A DNA stretch of 64,000 nucleotides from Okapia johnstoni (lineage: Eukaryota; Chordata; Mammalia; Artiodactyla; Giraffidae), in contig CM044318.1 of NCBI GenBank assembly GCA_024291935.2, forward strand, positions 83,276,001-83,340,000, read 5' to 3'. The stretch's first letter is position 1, and the number at the start of each line of letters is the position of its first letter. Position numbers and translations under genes: made by a program. This document shows positions 1-12,000 of the stretch, piece after piece. A model generated the notes under the pieces. The model saw only the letters and a program-made list of their open reading frames with translations. It had not been told where the DNA came from and did not search any database.

Positions 1-136
1 ATGGGGTTTCCCAGGCAAGAATACTGGAATGGGTAACCATTTCCTCCTCCAGAGGATCTTCCCGACCGGGGGATCAAATCCAAGTCTCCTGCATTGCAGG
101 CAGATTCTTTACCGTCTGAGGCACCAGGGAAGCCCC
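1..136 (-). repeat. Bov-tA SINE, truncated by the window edge
   Basis: Read in reverse complement, this matches the tRNA-like head and Bov-A body of the ruminant Bov-tA SINE. The + strand ends in the inverted 'accagggaagccc' head around 121-135. The remainder lies beyond the left edge of the window. Confidence 0.85.
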
Positions 137-1329
137 TACTTCTTGGCAAAATCTCCTAAGCAGGTCTCTGCATACTATTAGGAACATTTCCAATGTTTGC
201 AGGCTCATTTTTTTATATATTAAAAAAACTCAGAAAACATTAATGCAAAAACATGCTTTTATGTATCATTAACACTGGAAGTCCTAAGATGTAAAATTCT
301 AAAAACAAGCGCAAGATGTTTAATGTTTCCAAGCTCTGCTGTCTTTTCTCTCGTGCTCCGCATTTTAAAGCGAATGACAGTGGCTGAGCTTGTTTCACTA
401 TCAGAACTGGTGTTGTCAGCAGATCGCTCACATTGGAGGGTGGATGTGCTGGAGTTCAATGGGATTCCCCAACAGGAAGAGACAATTAGTAATCAACATT
501 TCATCTCCAATCTTATTTGTGTCTAGTTCGTTATTTTTCTTTGATTTTTCTGAGCATCCTTTCCATGGTCCTATCTAAAAACCAAATGAAAACCCAAATT
601 GTCTTTGATCCTTAGACGCCAGCACCCCTTCCTTTCAGAGCTGTGCTTCCGGAGCTGTATCTGCACTCCTAGTTTTGTCTTGTCGTCCCACCCCAGGAAG
701 CCGTCTTGAGTAGGACTGTGTGCTTTCAGTCGCCACATCCCAGGGATGTTCTTTTGGATCCGTTCTTGCCACACGCTGGCCACCTGCCCTCCCTCGGTTT
801 GGGTGACGTCACTCATCTCTGCGTCATCCCACACTGCTGCTCGTTCCATCTCCTGTTCTGATACCAACCTCCTGACTGCCGCTCCTAGCACTCCCTTCTC
901 CTTCTCCATACTCCTCTTTAATGGTCTTACTCACACACTTGGCATTTATTACCGTCTAAGAGCTGTTGCTTCTTTGGTTCATGAGACTGGAGATCTCTAA
1001 GGTTTAGAAACCTCTGTTTATGTGCCTACTAGGTGGAGCTACTTGAATATCCAACAGGCAACTCAAACGCAACTTGTCCAAAACTAAACCTTGATCCTTT
1101 TCTCCTGCCTTAGATACCCTTCTGTTCCCAGGTTCCTCTCCTTGGATGGCGTCACAGCCTGCCTTGGGTGGCTCATCAAGGAGTCATGTTGGACTGGGTG
1201 TCATATTTGACTCTCATTTAGCCCCTGGCCTCCTCTCCAGTTTATCACTGGCCACTGTGTTCAGCCTGCCTCCAGTGTGCTTTTGTTCAGGCCTCTTCTT
1301 TCAAACTTACCGCTGTAGCAGGAGGTCAG

Positions 1330-1484
1330 TTCAGTTCAGTTGCTCAGTCCTGTCCGACTCTTTGTGACCCCTGTGGACTGCAGCACACACCAGGCTTCCG
1401 TGTCCATCACCAACTCCTGGAGCTTGCTCAAACTCATGTCCATCAAGTTCGTGATGCCATCCAACCATCTCGTCCTCTGTCGTC
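1330..1484 (-). repeat. BovB LINE 3' fragment with target-site duplication
   Basis: The 'cagttcagttcag' start and the following text match the inverted 3' end of the BovB LINE. The insertion is flanked by a perfect 13-bp direct repeat (agcaggaggtcag) at 1317-1329 and 1485-1497. This marks a young, 5'-truncated retrotransposition event. Confidence 0.88.
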
Positions 1485-2087
1485 AGCAGGAGGTCAGGCT
1501 TTTCCTAGTTTTTGCTTGGACTATTGCAGTAGCTAACTAGCCAGTTCCATGCCTCCCATCTGCACTTCACTACCTGGGTGCCATCACAGAGGCTCTCTCT
1601 GGCCTTTTGTATTATCACATCCCTTCCCCATCAGCCTCTTCCAATTCTCCATGCTTTTCCATCTCACCCATCCTGTTCGTGATGAAACTTGACTGCCCGT
1701 CTGGCCTTTTATTCTGCTTCTCCTCTCCCCACCCTCCTGAACTTTGCCTGTGGCTCTGTGAATATGTCATCTGCTCCCTAGGATTGCCCGCCCTACGAGG
1801 GAAATTCTAATGCTTCTTCCCAGCAGGTGAATGTACTGCGTCCTGAAGGAGGCCTTCCTAACTTTCACCTGCAAGGTCAATACCTGCTCCCCACCACTCC
1901 CTCCCTCATTAGCCCAGGGGTCTAGGAGGCTGGGGATGAGGGGTAGGGCCCTTCACCAGTATCTACGTCACATCATAACAGCAAGTACCTGTCCAGAGCA
2001 TCTCACCTGTGGCAGGCCCAGGCCTTCATGCCTAAACTTGCAGGAGGACATTGTGCCTAAAACCTGTGAGTCACTACTGCCAGTGTG

Positions 2088-2220
2088 TCCATGTTAGAGA
2101 TGAGGAATCCTGGGCTTGGAGAGGTAACCAGCTTAGCCCAAGATTACCCTGCAAGGAAAACAGCAGAATTTAAACTCACACAACCTCACTCCAGAGCCTG
2201 AGCTCTCAGCCCTCTGCAGA
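2088..2220 (+). repeat. MIR-like ancient SINE relic
   Basis: The order 'gagatgaggaatc', 'gcttggagaggtaa', a cccaagattaccctgca-like core and 'ctccagagcctgagctct' follows the MIR SINE consensus at moderate divergence. Boundaries are approximate. Confidence 0.55.
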
Positions 2221-2270
2221 CTGTCCTCTGCAAGTGTGAGCTTAGCAGAAAGTTGTCCCTGAGCAAGTAA

Positions 2271-2487
2271 ACATTAGGTGCGGAAGTTAGTGAGTTGTGA
2301 ACTGGCCAAGCTCAGGAACGTTGGGAGGTGTGTGGAAGCAGAAAGGAACCGTGCTCTAGTCCCCCTAGGAAACAACAATACATTAGGTGCGGAAGTTAGT
2401 GAGTTGTGAACTGGCCATGCTCAGGAACGTTGGGAGGTGTGTGGAAGCAGAAAGGAACCGTGCTCTAGTCCTCCTAGGAAACAACAA
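2271..2487. repeat. Two-copy tandem duplication, 109-bp period
   Basis: The block starting acattaggtgcgg at 2271 is repeated from 2380. The copies differ at only about two internal positions (gccaagctc versus gccatgctc, and gtccccctag versus gtcctcctag) before they diverge at the right end. The near identity points to a recent duplication about 0.4 kb upstream of a DOCK1 exon. Confidence 0.93.
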
Positions 2488-2921
2488 GAATAGGTGCAAT
2501 TCAAATCATTTGTGTTTTAACAAGTAGAGCTTTTAAAGTGGCCAATCAGTAAATTCATAGTTTGGCACAGAAAACTAGTTAAAATCGCTGCATGCTTGTT
2601 TGCATTTGTATCGACGTGCATACCATGGGATATATGTGAATATGTACCTATATGCATGTGTTTGTTAATTGTCATCTTATATTTATACGGTGACAACACA
2701 GACAAGCGTGCACATGTGAGTGTGTGTGTGTGAATTATTTGATAAGAAAACAAGTGATTTCCGCCCAGTCGGCTGGTCTGACCCCCTCCAGATGTCAGTT
2801 TCACATTACAGAGAGGGTAAGTGCAACGTGCCCTGTCACAAGTTAGGAAAACAAGCTTCTAGCAAACAGAGTTGCATCTTGGTGGGTCTCCTGCTGATTG
2901 GTAACCCGGTGTCCCCTGCAG

Positions 2922-3049
2922 ACTGCAGAGAGATCCTGCTTCCCATGATGACAGATCAGCTAAAGTACCATCTGGAGAGACAAGAAGATCTGGAGGCCTG
3001 CTGCCAACTGCTCAGCAACATCCTTGAGGTTCTGTACCGGAAGGACGTG
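2922..3049 (+). CDS. DOCK1: DOCK1 internal coding exon (partial gene)
   Basis: This 128-nt exon follows the acceptor cccctgcag and ends at the donor GTG|gtgagt. After two bases that complete a split codon, it encodes 42 residues running from CREILLPMMTD through EDLEACCQLL to LYRKDV. I recognise this as Dock180-family protein. It lies in the helical, armadillo-like region between the lipid-binding DHR-1 domain and the catalytic DHR-2 domain. DOCK1 binds ELMO and activates Rac in cell migration, phagocytosis and myoblast fusion. DOCK2 and DOCK5 are close relatives. I chose DOCK1 because the INSYN2A gene nested downstream is the known partner of the DOCK1 locus. An acceptor seven bases further in (ctgcag at 2923-2928) is possible, but the reading DCREILL fits the family better. 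Confidence 0.92.
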
Positions 3050-3197
3050 GTGAGTAACCGTGGGGTTGCCTCCGTGGACCCCGCGGCAAGTGTGGGCCTA
3101 TGATCCTCCTGAGACCTGGCCTCGACGGACCGAATCACATTTGATTCATTTAAAAAAGAACGGCCTGAATTTTAAGGGTTACCCTTTCTTTCTCTTT

Positions 3198-3406
3198 GGG
3201 CCTTCCCTGGTGGCTCTAATGGTAAAGTATCTGCCTGCAATACAGGAGACCCTGGTTCAATCCTTGGGTCAGGAAGATTCCCTGGAGAAGGGAATGGCAA
3301 CCCACTCCAGTATTCTTGCCTGGAGAATCCCATGGACAGAGGAGCGAGCGTGGCGGTCTACAGTCCATGGGGTCACAAAGAGTCAGACACGACTGAGCAA
3401 CTAACA
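3198..3406 (+). repeat. Bov-tA SINE
   Basis: A full-length element with the tRNA-derived head (ccttccctggtggctc) followed by the Bov-A body, ending gacacgactgagcaact. The flanks are similar pyrimidine-rich copies (ccctttctttctcttt before, cctttctctttttctc after), consistent with a target-site duplication. Confidence 0.92.
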
Positions 3407-3472
3407 CCTTTCTCTTTTTCTCTGTAGAGTTGCATCCTCAAATTATTTTTTATTTATGTATAAAGCTTGATG

Positions 3473-3679
3473 GGGCTTCCCCAGTGGTAAAGAATCCTCC
3501 TGCCAATGCAGGAGGTGCAGGCACATGGGTTTGATCCCTCGGTTGGGAGGATCGCCTGGAGGAGGAAATGGCAACCCACTCCAGTCTTCTTGCCTGGGAA
3601 ATCCTATGGACAGAGGAGCCTGGCGGGCTACAGTCCATGGTGTCGCAAAGAGTCAGACACGACTGAGCGACTGAGCAGC
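3473..3679 (+). repeat. Bov-tA SINE
   Basis: A second full-length Bov-tA in the same orientation, less than 70 bp from the previous one. The target-site duplication aaagcttgatg (3462-3472) and aaagcatgatg (3680-3690) differs by one base. Confidence 0.93.
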
Positions 3680-4805
3680 AAAGCATGATGATTGTATTAT
3701 CATGTGCGTCTTTCCACATTAAAGATACTGTTCTGTTTCCTATGACTTCTCAGCTCAGTGACTCCCAAGACTGGGATTTGATATTTAAGGTCAGAGGCTT
3801 TGATGTTAAGAATTAGAAACAAACAGAGGCAGGCTAATTGCCTACTTTCCTTCAATCATTATTTTTAATAAATAATACTTAGTATTATTATTTTATACAT
3901 GAGCATAGTTGTTGTTGCTTTAAGTCAGTGGTGCTTCTGAGAATTTTGAGAGCAGTTCTCTGCCCCTTTTTGCAGGTTCCTTTCCGTATAGGCATTTTTT
4001 CCTGTGCTTTCTTTGATGTTTCTTTTTTTAAATGGTATTTTCTTTTGCATTTCTCAATTGTATGCTTATTCCTCTGACCTTTTTGTCTTAATAAAAAGCT
4101 GGCCCAAGCACATGTGGAAACATCTGACTCTCTGCTCCCCGACCCCATTGTACCTACCATATGCATTTGTGCACATGTATGTGCACATGTAAAGTCACTG
4201 GTTCTCCAGCTGTGTCTGGACAGCTGTACAGAGCCATGTCTGTCTCTGCCTTTAGCAGTGGCCAGATGAAGGTTTTTAAGTTAGCAGGGCTTGTTCTTAG
4301 CTCTCCCCCATGCAGCCTCTGGACAACTCCCCAGTCCAAACACATGCGCACCCAGACACACACGGTCCTGTCCTGCCCCCTTCTTTGCTGCACCTGCTTA
4401 TCTTCCCAAAGTCTGGATGGTGTGCTTGAAAAGAGCTTGAGTTAGTTCTCTGAGACTGTGGCTATGTCCACCCTTCCCAGGCTTTGCCTTTGAAAGCTCT
4501 TGCAAGCCTTAACCCAAAGGTCAGCCTTCAATCATCCCAGTCCGGGCCTTTTGAGAAATGCTCAACATCGCTCATTATTAGAGAAATGCAAATGAAAACT
4601 ACAATGAAGATATTGCTTCACATCAGTCATCAGAACGGCCATGTCAAGAAATCTACAAACAGCAAATGCTGGGGAGGCTTTGGAGAAAGGGGAGCCCTCC
4701 TACGTGGTTGGTGGGAATGCACATTGATACAGCCACTATGGAGAACAGTATGGAGAGTTCTTCAAAACTAAGAATGAAACTACCATATGACTCAACAACC
4801 CCACT

Positions 4806-5090
4806 GCTGCTGCTGCTGCTGCTGCTGCTGAGTCGCTTCAGTCATGTCCGACTCTGTGCGACCCCATAGACAGCAGCCCACCAGGCTCCTCCATCCCTGG
4901 GATTCTCCAGGCAAGAATACTGGAGTGGGGTGCCATTTCCTCCTCCAGTGCATGAAAGGGAAAAGTGAAAGTGAAATCACTCAGTCGTGTCCGACTCTTC
5001 GTGACCCCATGGGCTTCAGCCTACCAGGCTCCTCTGTCCATGGGGTTTGCCAGGCAAGAGTACTGGGATGGGGTGCCATTGCCTTCTCTG
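4806..5090 (-). repeat. Bov-A2 SINE inside the L1
   Basis: A dimeric Bov-A element read in reverse, starting with a (ctg)n stretch at 4803-4830 followed by two Bov-A units. It is flanked by aacaaccccact (4794-4805) and aacaactgcact (5091-5102), an imperfect 12-bp target-site duplication of L1 sequence. Confidence 0.9.
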
Positions 5091-5730
5091 AACAACTGCA
5101 CTACTAGGCATATACTCTGAGGAAACCATAATTTAAAAAGACACATGTACCCCAGAGTTCATTGTAGCACTATTTACAACAGCTTGAACATGGAAATAAC
5201 CTAGATGTCCATTGACAGATGAATGGATAAAGAAACTGTGGTATATATATATACAATGGGATATTGTTCAGCCATAGAAAGGAACACATTTGATTCAGTT
5301 CTAGTGAGGTGGATGAACTTGGAACCTGTGATACAGAGTGAAGTTAGTCGGAAGTGGGAAAAACAGATATCGTGTATTAATGCATAAGTATGGAATCTAG
5401 AAACAATGGTGCCGATGAAACTAGTTGCAGGGCAGGAATAGAGACTCAGACCTAGAGTACAGATTTGTGGACAGAGAGGGGGAGGGGACAGATGGAGAGG
5501 TAGTGTGGACACATGCATTAGCACGTGTAAAGTAGACAGCCAGTGGGAATTTGCTGTATGACTCAGGAACTCAAACCGGGGCTCTGTGACCACCTAGAGG
5601 GGTGGGATGGGATGGGAGGTGGGAGGGGGGTTCAAGCGTGAGGGGACATATGCATACATGGCTGATTCACATTGTTTTATAGCAAAACCCAACACCATAT
5701 TGTAAAGCAATTAGCCTCCAATTAAAAACA

Positions 5731-6201
5731 GTTCAGTTCAGTTCAGTCGCTCAGTCGTGTCTGACTCTTTGCGACCCCATGGATTGCAGCACGCCAGGCC
5801 TCTCTGTCCATCACCAACTCCCGTAGTCTACCCAAACCCATGTCCATCGAGTCGGTGATGCCATCCAACCATCTCATCCTCTGTCGTCCCCTTCTCCTCC
5901 CGCCCTCAATCCTACCCAGCATCAGGGTCTTTTCCAATGAGTCAACTCTCCACATGAGGTGGCCAAAGTATTGGAGTTTCAGCTTCAACATCAGTCCTTC
6001 CAATGAACACCCAGGATTGATCTCCTTTAGGATGGATTGATGGGATCTCCTTGCAGTCCAAGGGACTCTCAAGAGTCTTCTCCAACACCACAGTTCAAAA
6101 GCATCAATTCTACGGCGCTCAGCTTTCTTCACCGTCCAACTCTCACATCCATACATGACCACTGGAAAAACCATAGCCTTGACTAGACAGACTTTTGTTT
6201 G
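5731..6201 (-). mobile_element. BovB LINE fragment with decayed reverse-transcriptase C-terminus
   Basis: On the - strand this encodes the C-terminal part of BovB ORF2, with recognisable segments such as [31 protein letters not shown] and [16 protein letters not shown]. It is heavily 5'-truncated. A perfect 14-bp duplication (tccaattaaaaaca) lies at 5717-5730 and 6202-6215, placing the insertion in the L1 3' end. It is not a functional gene. Confidence 0.93.
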
Positions 6202-6871
6202 TCCAATTAAAAACAGAAAAGAGTGAAAAAAAAAAAAAAGATTGTAAGGGAAAAGTTGTAAGGCCAAGACTTATAGCCGAGGCAGTGCCTGCCTGGCCTG
6301 TGCAGAGCGCCTGGAAAACCAGTTTAAACACGTTTAGAGTTCATGAAGAAGAATCAACAGTCCCATCACACACGAGACTCAGGAGCACACTTCTACTGAT
6401 AGGAGATGCTCCAGCATGCTGAATTTTAGGTGTTGTGCTAAGGTGATATTTAAACATTCGATTCTATGCAAGCATACCCACATTATTGGCATCTGACATG
6501 CAGCGTGAGCTATATGGTTGTTATCTGCCGGTCTCTGTGTACAAATGGGCAAGTGTCTTTTGAAAGCTAATTGGTGAGCTAATCAGGGATCATAAACATT
6601 ATATTGTTTAAACAGATTTGCTTTTATTTTTAAGGTTTGCTTCAATTAAATTACTGTGATTATATAACATTACCATTAATGGGCTATAATTAATAAAACG
6701 CCTTGAGTTTTCTTTGTGAAGGCTTTTGCCTGTGACAAGGGCCATTTTTCATCTCGTTAAGGGTTGTAATTGATTTACTCTTTACAGGGTAAATAGATTC
6801 CGTGACAGCCGCGGGGCTGGCATGTTAATGACTGTCTCAGGTGTTGGTTCACACGCGTGTGTCTCCTGCAG

Positions 6872-6967
6872 GGCCCGACTCAGAGGCACGTCCAGATCAT
6901 CATGGAGAAGCTTCTCCGGACCGTGAACCGAACCGTCATCTCCATGGGGCGGGACTCGGAACTCATC
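6872..6967 (+). CDS. DOCK1: DOCK1 internal coding exon (partial gene)
   Basis: This 96-nt exon starts after tctcctgcag and ends at ATC|gtaagt. It encodes exactly 32 residues in phase 0: GPTQRHVQIIMEKLL, then RTVNRTVISMGRDSELI. It joins in frame to the previous exon (LYRKDV|GPTQRH) with no split codon. This is DOCK-family helical region ahead of DHR-2. From memory of the family, the next exon should begin GNFVACMTAIL. I could not find that sequence downstream, so the following intron probably runs past the window. The open frame is intact and both splice sites are strong. Confidence 0.94.
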
Positions 6968-8768
6968 GTAAGTGCTCGGTGACACACGCGTGGGGTCTCA
7001 CTGTGGCTGAGAGCATCTTTCCCGGGAAAGTCATTCACTCTCAGGCTTGAAAATCCACATGGTCCTCTTGCACCAGCCTTTTGAAACTGTCTCTTACTAC
7101 AATATAGCAAGCAGTTGCAATGCATTTATTTACAGCCTAGTAGGTTAAGTGGGCTCATTTTCCATGATTCTAGAAGCAAGTGTCAGAGGTGAAGAGCAAG
7201 CACACCCACGTTTTGTAGACGGAGGGTTTGGGTCTAGTTTTGTGGTTGCTAGCTTCTAGCAAAGCGTGTTTGTTTTCTTCTAAGTTCCCATACTCCAGGC
7301 AGTTGCTTTCAACATATTTACACTGAAGATCCCATTAATAAAATTTTATGAAGGGCCTTAAAAAGTAATTGAGGCACTCTGAGTTAGCTATTTTATTTCT
7401 TCTTTAATGTATTGTAGATGTTCCTCTTACACAGATACAAAGCATGGGATCTATTCTTTTGCTCACGGTTTTTACCAATAACATTAGCTGTCTTTCAAGT
7501 TTTGATTTTTCCCAGAGTTTGCCACCATCATGATTCTTAAATTTGGTTTCATGGGCAAAAGATGCATTTGTAGGTCTCATTTAATTTCTTTCATTTCTAG
7601 TATGTATTACCATTTAACTAAGTTTGATGGCTCCTATTTCAAAAAAATCACTTTCCTAATTAAGGAACAAAAAAAATCCAGTTAGAGTTTTCCCTGGCAG
7701 TCAGACTAAGCACACTGGTCTCCCTTGGGTGAGTTTAGTTCTGTCTGCATAGCCTGGGCATGGATCAGTATGGGGACCCATCGGTTTCCTTCAGACATAA
7801 AGCAGGAACGAGGCACTGGGCTTGTGTTGGTCTCTGGGGCTGCGTCACAGTGAAGGATGTGGCGTGTGGTTTTGGATGCATCACAGAGAATAATCGCTGC
7901 CTTTGTATGTTTCCATGCAGTAAAATTGTCTAGTTTATGTGTCTGAGTTTTACCACAGGTTGTGTGCAGATTTTCCTTTCTAAGGTATATCTCTTTTAGG
8001 TTTAAACTATAACATGTATAAATTAAGGATTTTTCCTTGTAAATTGAAGTTATTTACCATGGACTCTTCCATTATCCTGTAAACCTCACTTGCTTCTTTA
8101 TGCTCTTCATCATTATTACTCTTCTTTCCTGTAAACTGGAAATGCTTTCGTATAGGTCAGTGGAGGGTGAGCCCCATGGAGGAAGACTTGGGGTGGCTGC
8201 AGAGGCACCCCAGGGTCCCAGTGTTCCTGTTTTGGGGTTGTGCCCTGGGTGCCCCTGGGATACTCTGTCATAGTGGAACTCAAGAGGGCTTTAAGTAGAA
8301 TGAAGGATGTGTGGCTAGAAGCTGACCTGAGTTTGGTGTCGTTGTGCTGAGACCTCTGTGGGAATGACATTCTGGCCGTCACGGAATCACAGTGAGTGTG
8401 TGATGGGCAGTCTTGGTGGGCGGATGGGGGAGGTGGCTGGCGTGGTGGCCAGTGAGCAGGTGAGACGGTCCTGTCTCCAATTAGCAGTGTGTTCACTCGG
8501 ATCACAGCCCACTGGCCAGCAGTTACACTGGGGAGAGGAGGGCAGGGAGGACACTCACAGCAGCTTGGACGGGACCTTGGGATGTGGGAAGATTGTAAGA
8601 CACACTCACAGCTCAAGCTGAGGACCTAGTCCGGATCTTGCAGGCAGAGCATGGTGACTTCTCAGACCATGTGGTCCAGGGGGCCTTTGGGAAATTTCCC
8701 ATGTCTCAGGCACAGCGATAACAGTGATGATATAATAGCTGCTCCTCCTCGAGCACTGCTGTGTGTGC

Positions 8769-9004
8769 CCAGTTCAGTTCAGCTCAGGCACTCAGTCGGG
8801 TCCGACTCTTTGTGACCCCATGGACTGCAGCACACCAGGCCTCCCTGTCCATCATCAGCTCCTGGAGTTTACTCAAACTCGAGTAACTCAAACCATCAAG
8901 TCGGTGATTCCATCCAACCATCTCATCCTCTGTCGTCCCCTTCTCCTCCTGCCCTCAATCTTTCCCAGCATCAGGGTCTTTTCCAATGAGTCAGTTCTTC
9001 GCAT
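8769..9004 (-). repeat. BovB LINE 3' fragment
   Basis: This matches the inverted BovB 3' end from cagttcagttcag to the caatgagtcagttcttcgca segment. Flanking ctgtgtgtgc copies at 8759-8768 and 9005-9014 are a likely 10-bp target-site duplication. Confidence 0.88.
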
Positions 9005-12000
9005 CTGTGTGTGCTGGGCACTGGTTAATGCACAGGAGAGCCTCGCTTAATCCTCCCCTTCCTTGTGCATAGGCCCCTGCAGAAATGCCCTGCAGGGAGG
9101 TGGGAAATGGCCCCAGACCCACAGCTGGCACGGCAGGGCTCGTGGGGAGCCCTGGTTTGGCACCTGAGCTGGCTTTCTTTGGTCTCTTCTGGAAGACTGA
9201 GATCCGTGATCCTCATCTCAGCGGTGGACCAGAAGGTCCCCAGGAGGACTCTGAGTTCCTCCTGGATCCGCATCCTTGTTCGGCGGGAAGTAAACACTTT
9301 GCTGTTGGCTGCCTTCAGTCACATCCATGGACCACGTGCCAGGATGTCCTGGAGGGAGAAGGGGCCAGACCATGGATTGGCAGCCGCTTTCCTGAAGGGC
9401 TTGGAGGGACACCTGTGTCCTATGGAATCCTTGCGGGTTCCTGGGAAGAGCCCTTGCACTGTCAACCAGGGGGGCAGGACCCAAGCAGATCTGGGCAGAC
9501 CCAGGCTCTGTCTGACCTTATCTGCAGCCTTGCTCCTATGGCACAGGTGGCGGGGGTTCAGGGCACTATTGGGGGGTCAGTGGGGATGGAGTAGAGCAAG
9601 CTGCCCACACAGAGGCTCATCGCCCCCGCCTAGCCCGTCTCCAGAAGAAGTCTCCAGAAGCAGGAAGAGGACTTAGGTCCTAACCTGACTCTTCCCAATT
9701 CCCACATCTCTAATGTGTATACAAGGAGCCCAGATATTCTTTCCCTTAAAATGAATTAAGCTGTCAGGGAAGGACTCTCAAAAAAAGAAAAACCCCAAAT
9801 CTGAATATCCTATAGTTATTTCATGAGTGGTGACAGCGTCACGATGTTTGCAGAAAGGACATTCACCATTTCCAACTGGAGATGCTCAGGAAGCTCTTTT
9901 GGGGGCCAGGGGGCCACGAGTCCACTTTGTGACAGCCACGGAGAGGTGAGACTGAAAGGCTGCCCGGCTCGGGGAGCTGGGCTTTGCTCTGCCCATCGGC
10001 TCCCGTGCAGATTTGTGCAGCGGCTTCTTAAGGTCACTGTCGTTGCTCTGTGAATTTAGATGAGAAGAGGATCCAGGGGGAAAAAATATCCCTGACAAGA
10101 TGGACAAAAAATACTTCATCAGGGGCCCTTCTAGAGTGGGAAACAAGCAGCATGCTGTTTATCGGCCTGCCCGGGGTCAGCTGTGCCATCCTCGGTGTGA
10201 CACAGCGATTCCAGGACTTATGTGTCTGCTCCCGTGTGAATCGGCTCACCGATTCTGCATGATCGCTGAAGATGGACCTAAAAAACCCAAGTGATTTAAA
10301 AAGTTTTAAACAGCTATGCTTCACTTAATGATTTATTTCATGATATTGTCAACAGTGATAGTAGACGTGTGACCTCTGTTTCCATCAGAATTATTCATCA
10401 GCTAGGGATGCTGTTGTGGCCTGGCGGTTTCCCCTTCTATTCATATACGGGACTGAGAACTGGGGAACTTCACACGTTATTCACTAAGCTGTGATGTACA
10501 GCCTAAGCCTTTTCTTTTGTCTATATCTGTGGTATCTTATAAACACCATGCAGTGGGTTATATATCACTTGTTTTTGTTTCTTTTATACCTTTCAAATTT
10601 GTATTTGAAATGGGCTGTTGGAACGCATCTCAGGCAGAGGATAAAAATATGCCGTGGACCAGATGCCTTTTTGACAAGGAAACTCCATTTGGCAAGTTAA
10701 GGGTTGTAGATGGCTTGGATGTCGACCATGGGCCCTAACACAGAAGACTTGCAGTATCTGACCACCGAATTAAGATGCCATTTTATCTTTATTCCAGGAT
10801 TGTCTGATGCTGTATAATAGTGGGTTGAAATGCTGAGTTTAACACTGTCTGATTTCAGATTTGATTTTTCTCTTAGTCTTTTAAACGGTTTCTAGGCTGA
10901 CAGCGCTCAGCATCTCCCTTGGTCATTGTGTTCGGTTCTGAGCAGGGGCCCTGGGGGCTTAGGTGCTCTTGTCTGGTGGGCAGGTGGCCTGACCACTTAT
11001 GTGGTGGGCGACATGGGTACCCTGACCCTCCCGCAGGACCCCCGGACAAACACAGCCCGTGTCTTTGTTGGAATAAGTGCTGTAAACAAAACTGGGTTGA
11101 GAGCAGAGAGGATAATACCCATGACTGTTCCTTCTCCTGGGATGTTAGCCACTGCTGCTGCTTTCAGATGATCAGATCTACATTCCGTTATTGGGTCCTT
11201 TAAAAATGTAATTGAGTGAGGACTTGTAAAGAGTTTTTCTGTGGCCTGGATACACACCAGAAGACTGAAAATTACTAATTCACTAACATGAGAATGTGGG
11301 CCTCTTCAAAAGAAAGATTCCCCTGGAAAACTGACAGAAGTAGGCTTAGCAAAGGGCAAATTCTGCCTGCATTCACCTCTTGCTCTTGTGACCACCGGAC
11401 CTCCTCATTGCCTGGACTCAAGTGATGGAAGAAGTTCTTTTGTTTCCACTCTGAGAACCAGCTGTAGGGGTCGCTGATGGGTGCGGTGTTTCCTTGTGAC
11501 AGTAGCACCAATGATAGGGAAGATGCTGTTAGTGAAAACCCACGGCTTTCTTTGAGCCTGTGTGATCTACAAGGACCTGACACGCTTCTGCATTTAAAAA
11601 CTACTGTAAGAGACGTGGTCTCCCCCTGCATGGAGCCCCTTTACCAAGATTATCACCAAGACTTTTGACAAAGACGTTCTGTCCCCATGCACGCACATTC
11701 ATTTTGCGATATCTGTTCTAATGGGCTTTATGTATGAATGTGCTTTTAACAAAGTGCGGATCTTAACCTTGCTTCGCAGAAGAAAACGATACCTTATAAA
11801 AGTTTCAAATGGACAGTATCTGCTTTTTCTATGTGAGTATTACAAAAAGTGTCTCTAACGTGTGTGTTAATAAATCTACTCAGAAAACACCTGACTCACA
11901 GAAAATCATCCTGACGTGGGTACACGTATGAGTTGTGATGACTTTATCAATTCATTCCCGTTCGTTATTGTACAGCAGTGTCCCCTGCCTTTCTCACAGT

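Larger units (their letters stand above)
1..2921 (+). other. DOCK1: DOCK1 intron sequence upstream of the first visible exon
   Basis: No coding exon was recognised here. The stretch holds the truncated SINE at its left edge, a BovB fragment near 1330, a MIR-like relic near 2090 and a two-copy 109-bp tandem duplication from 2271. It ends in a short pyrimidine-rich stretch and the acceptor 'cccctgcag' at 2913-2921. Confidence 0.7.
4551..6239 (+). mobile_element. 5'-truncated L1 3' end hosting two later insertions
   Basis: Sequence near 4555-4800 (gctcaacatcgctcattatt, then gagaaatgcaaatgaaaac) and 5103-5730 matches the end of L1 ORF2 and the 3' untranslated region. A poly(A) tail closes it at 6227-6239. 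The L1 is interrupted by a Bov-A2 element (about 4806-5090) and by a BovB fragment (5731-6201), each flanked by target-site duplications. The order of events is therefore L1 first, SINE and BovB later. The left boundary is approximate. Confidence 0.88.
3050..6871 (+). other. DOCK1: DOCK1 intron, 3.8 kb
   Basis: The intron runs from gtgagt at 3050 to tcctgcag at 6864-6871. More than half is transposon: two Bov-tA SINEs and a composite L1 with Bov-A2 and BovB inserted into it. The last 300 bases before the acceptor are AT-rich and free of recognised repeats. Confidence 0.88.

Noticed and set aside
3216..3719. Many short open frames with [21 protein letters not shown] text, repeated across the window
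   Set aside because: These are translations of Bov-tA/Bov-A SINEs, which give the same pseudo-peptides wherever they land.
5743..6267. 174-codon open frame on - resembling a reverse transcriptase
   Set aside because: It is the C-terminal remnant of a 5'-truncated BovB LINE bounded by a target-site duplication, not a host gene.
9065..9676. Overlapping open frames of 203 and 169 codons on +
   Set aside because: Both read through GC-rich unique intron with no recognisable domains, splice context or codon-bias signal. Two frames being open together points to composition.
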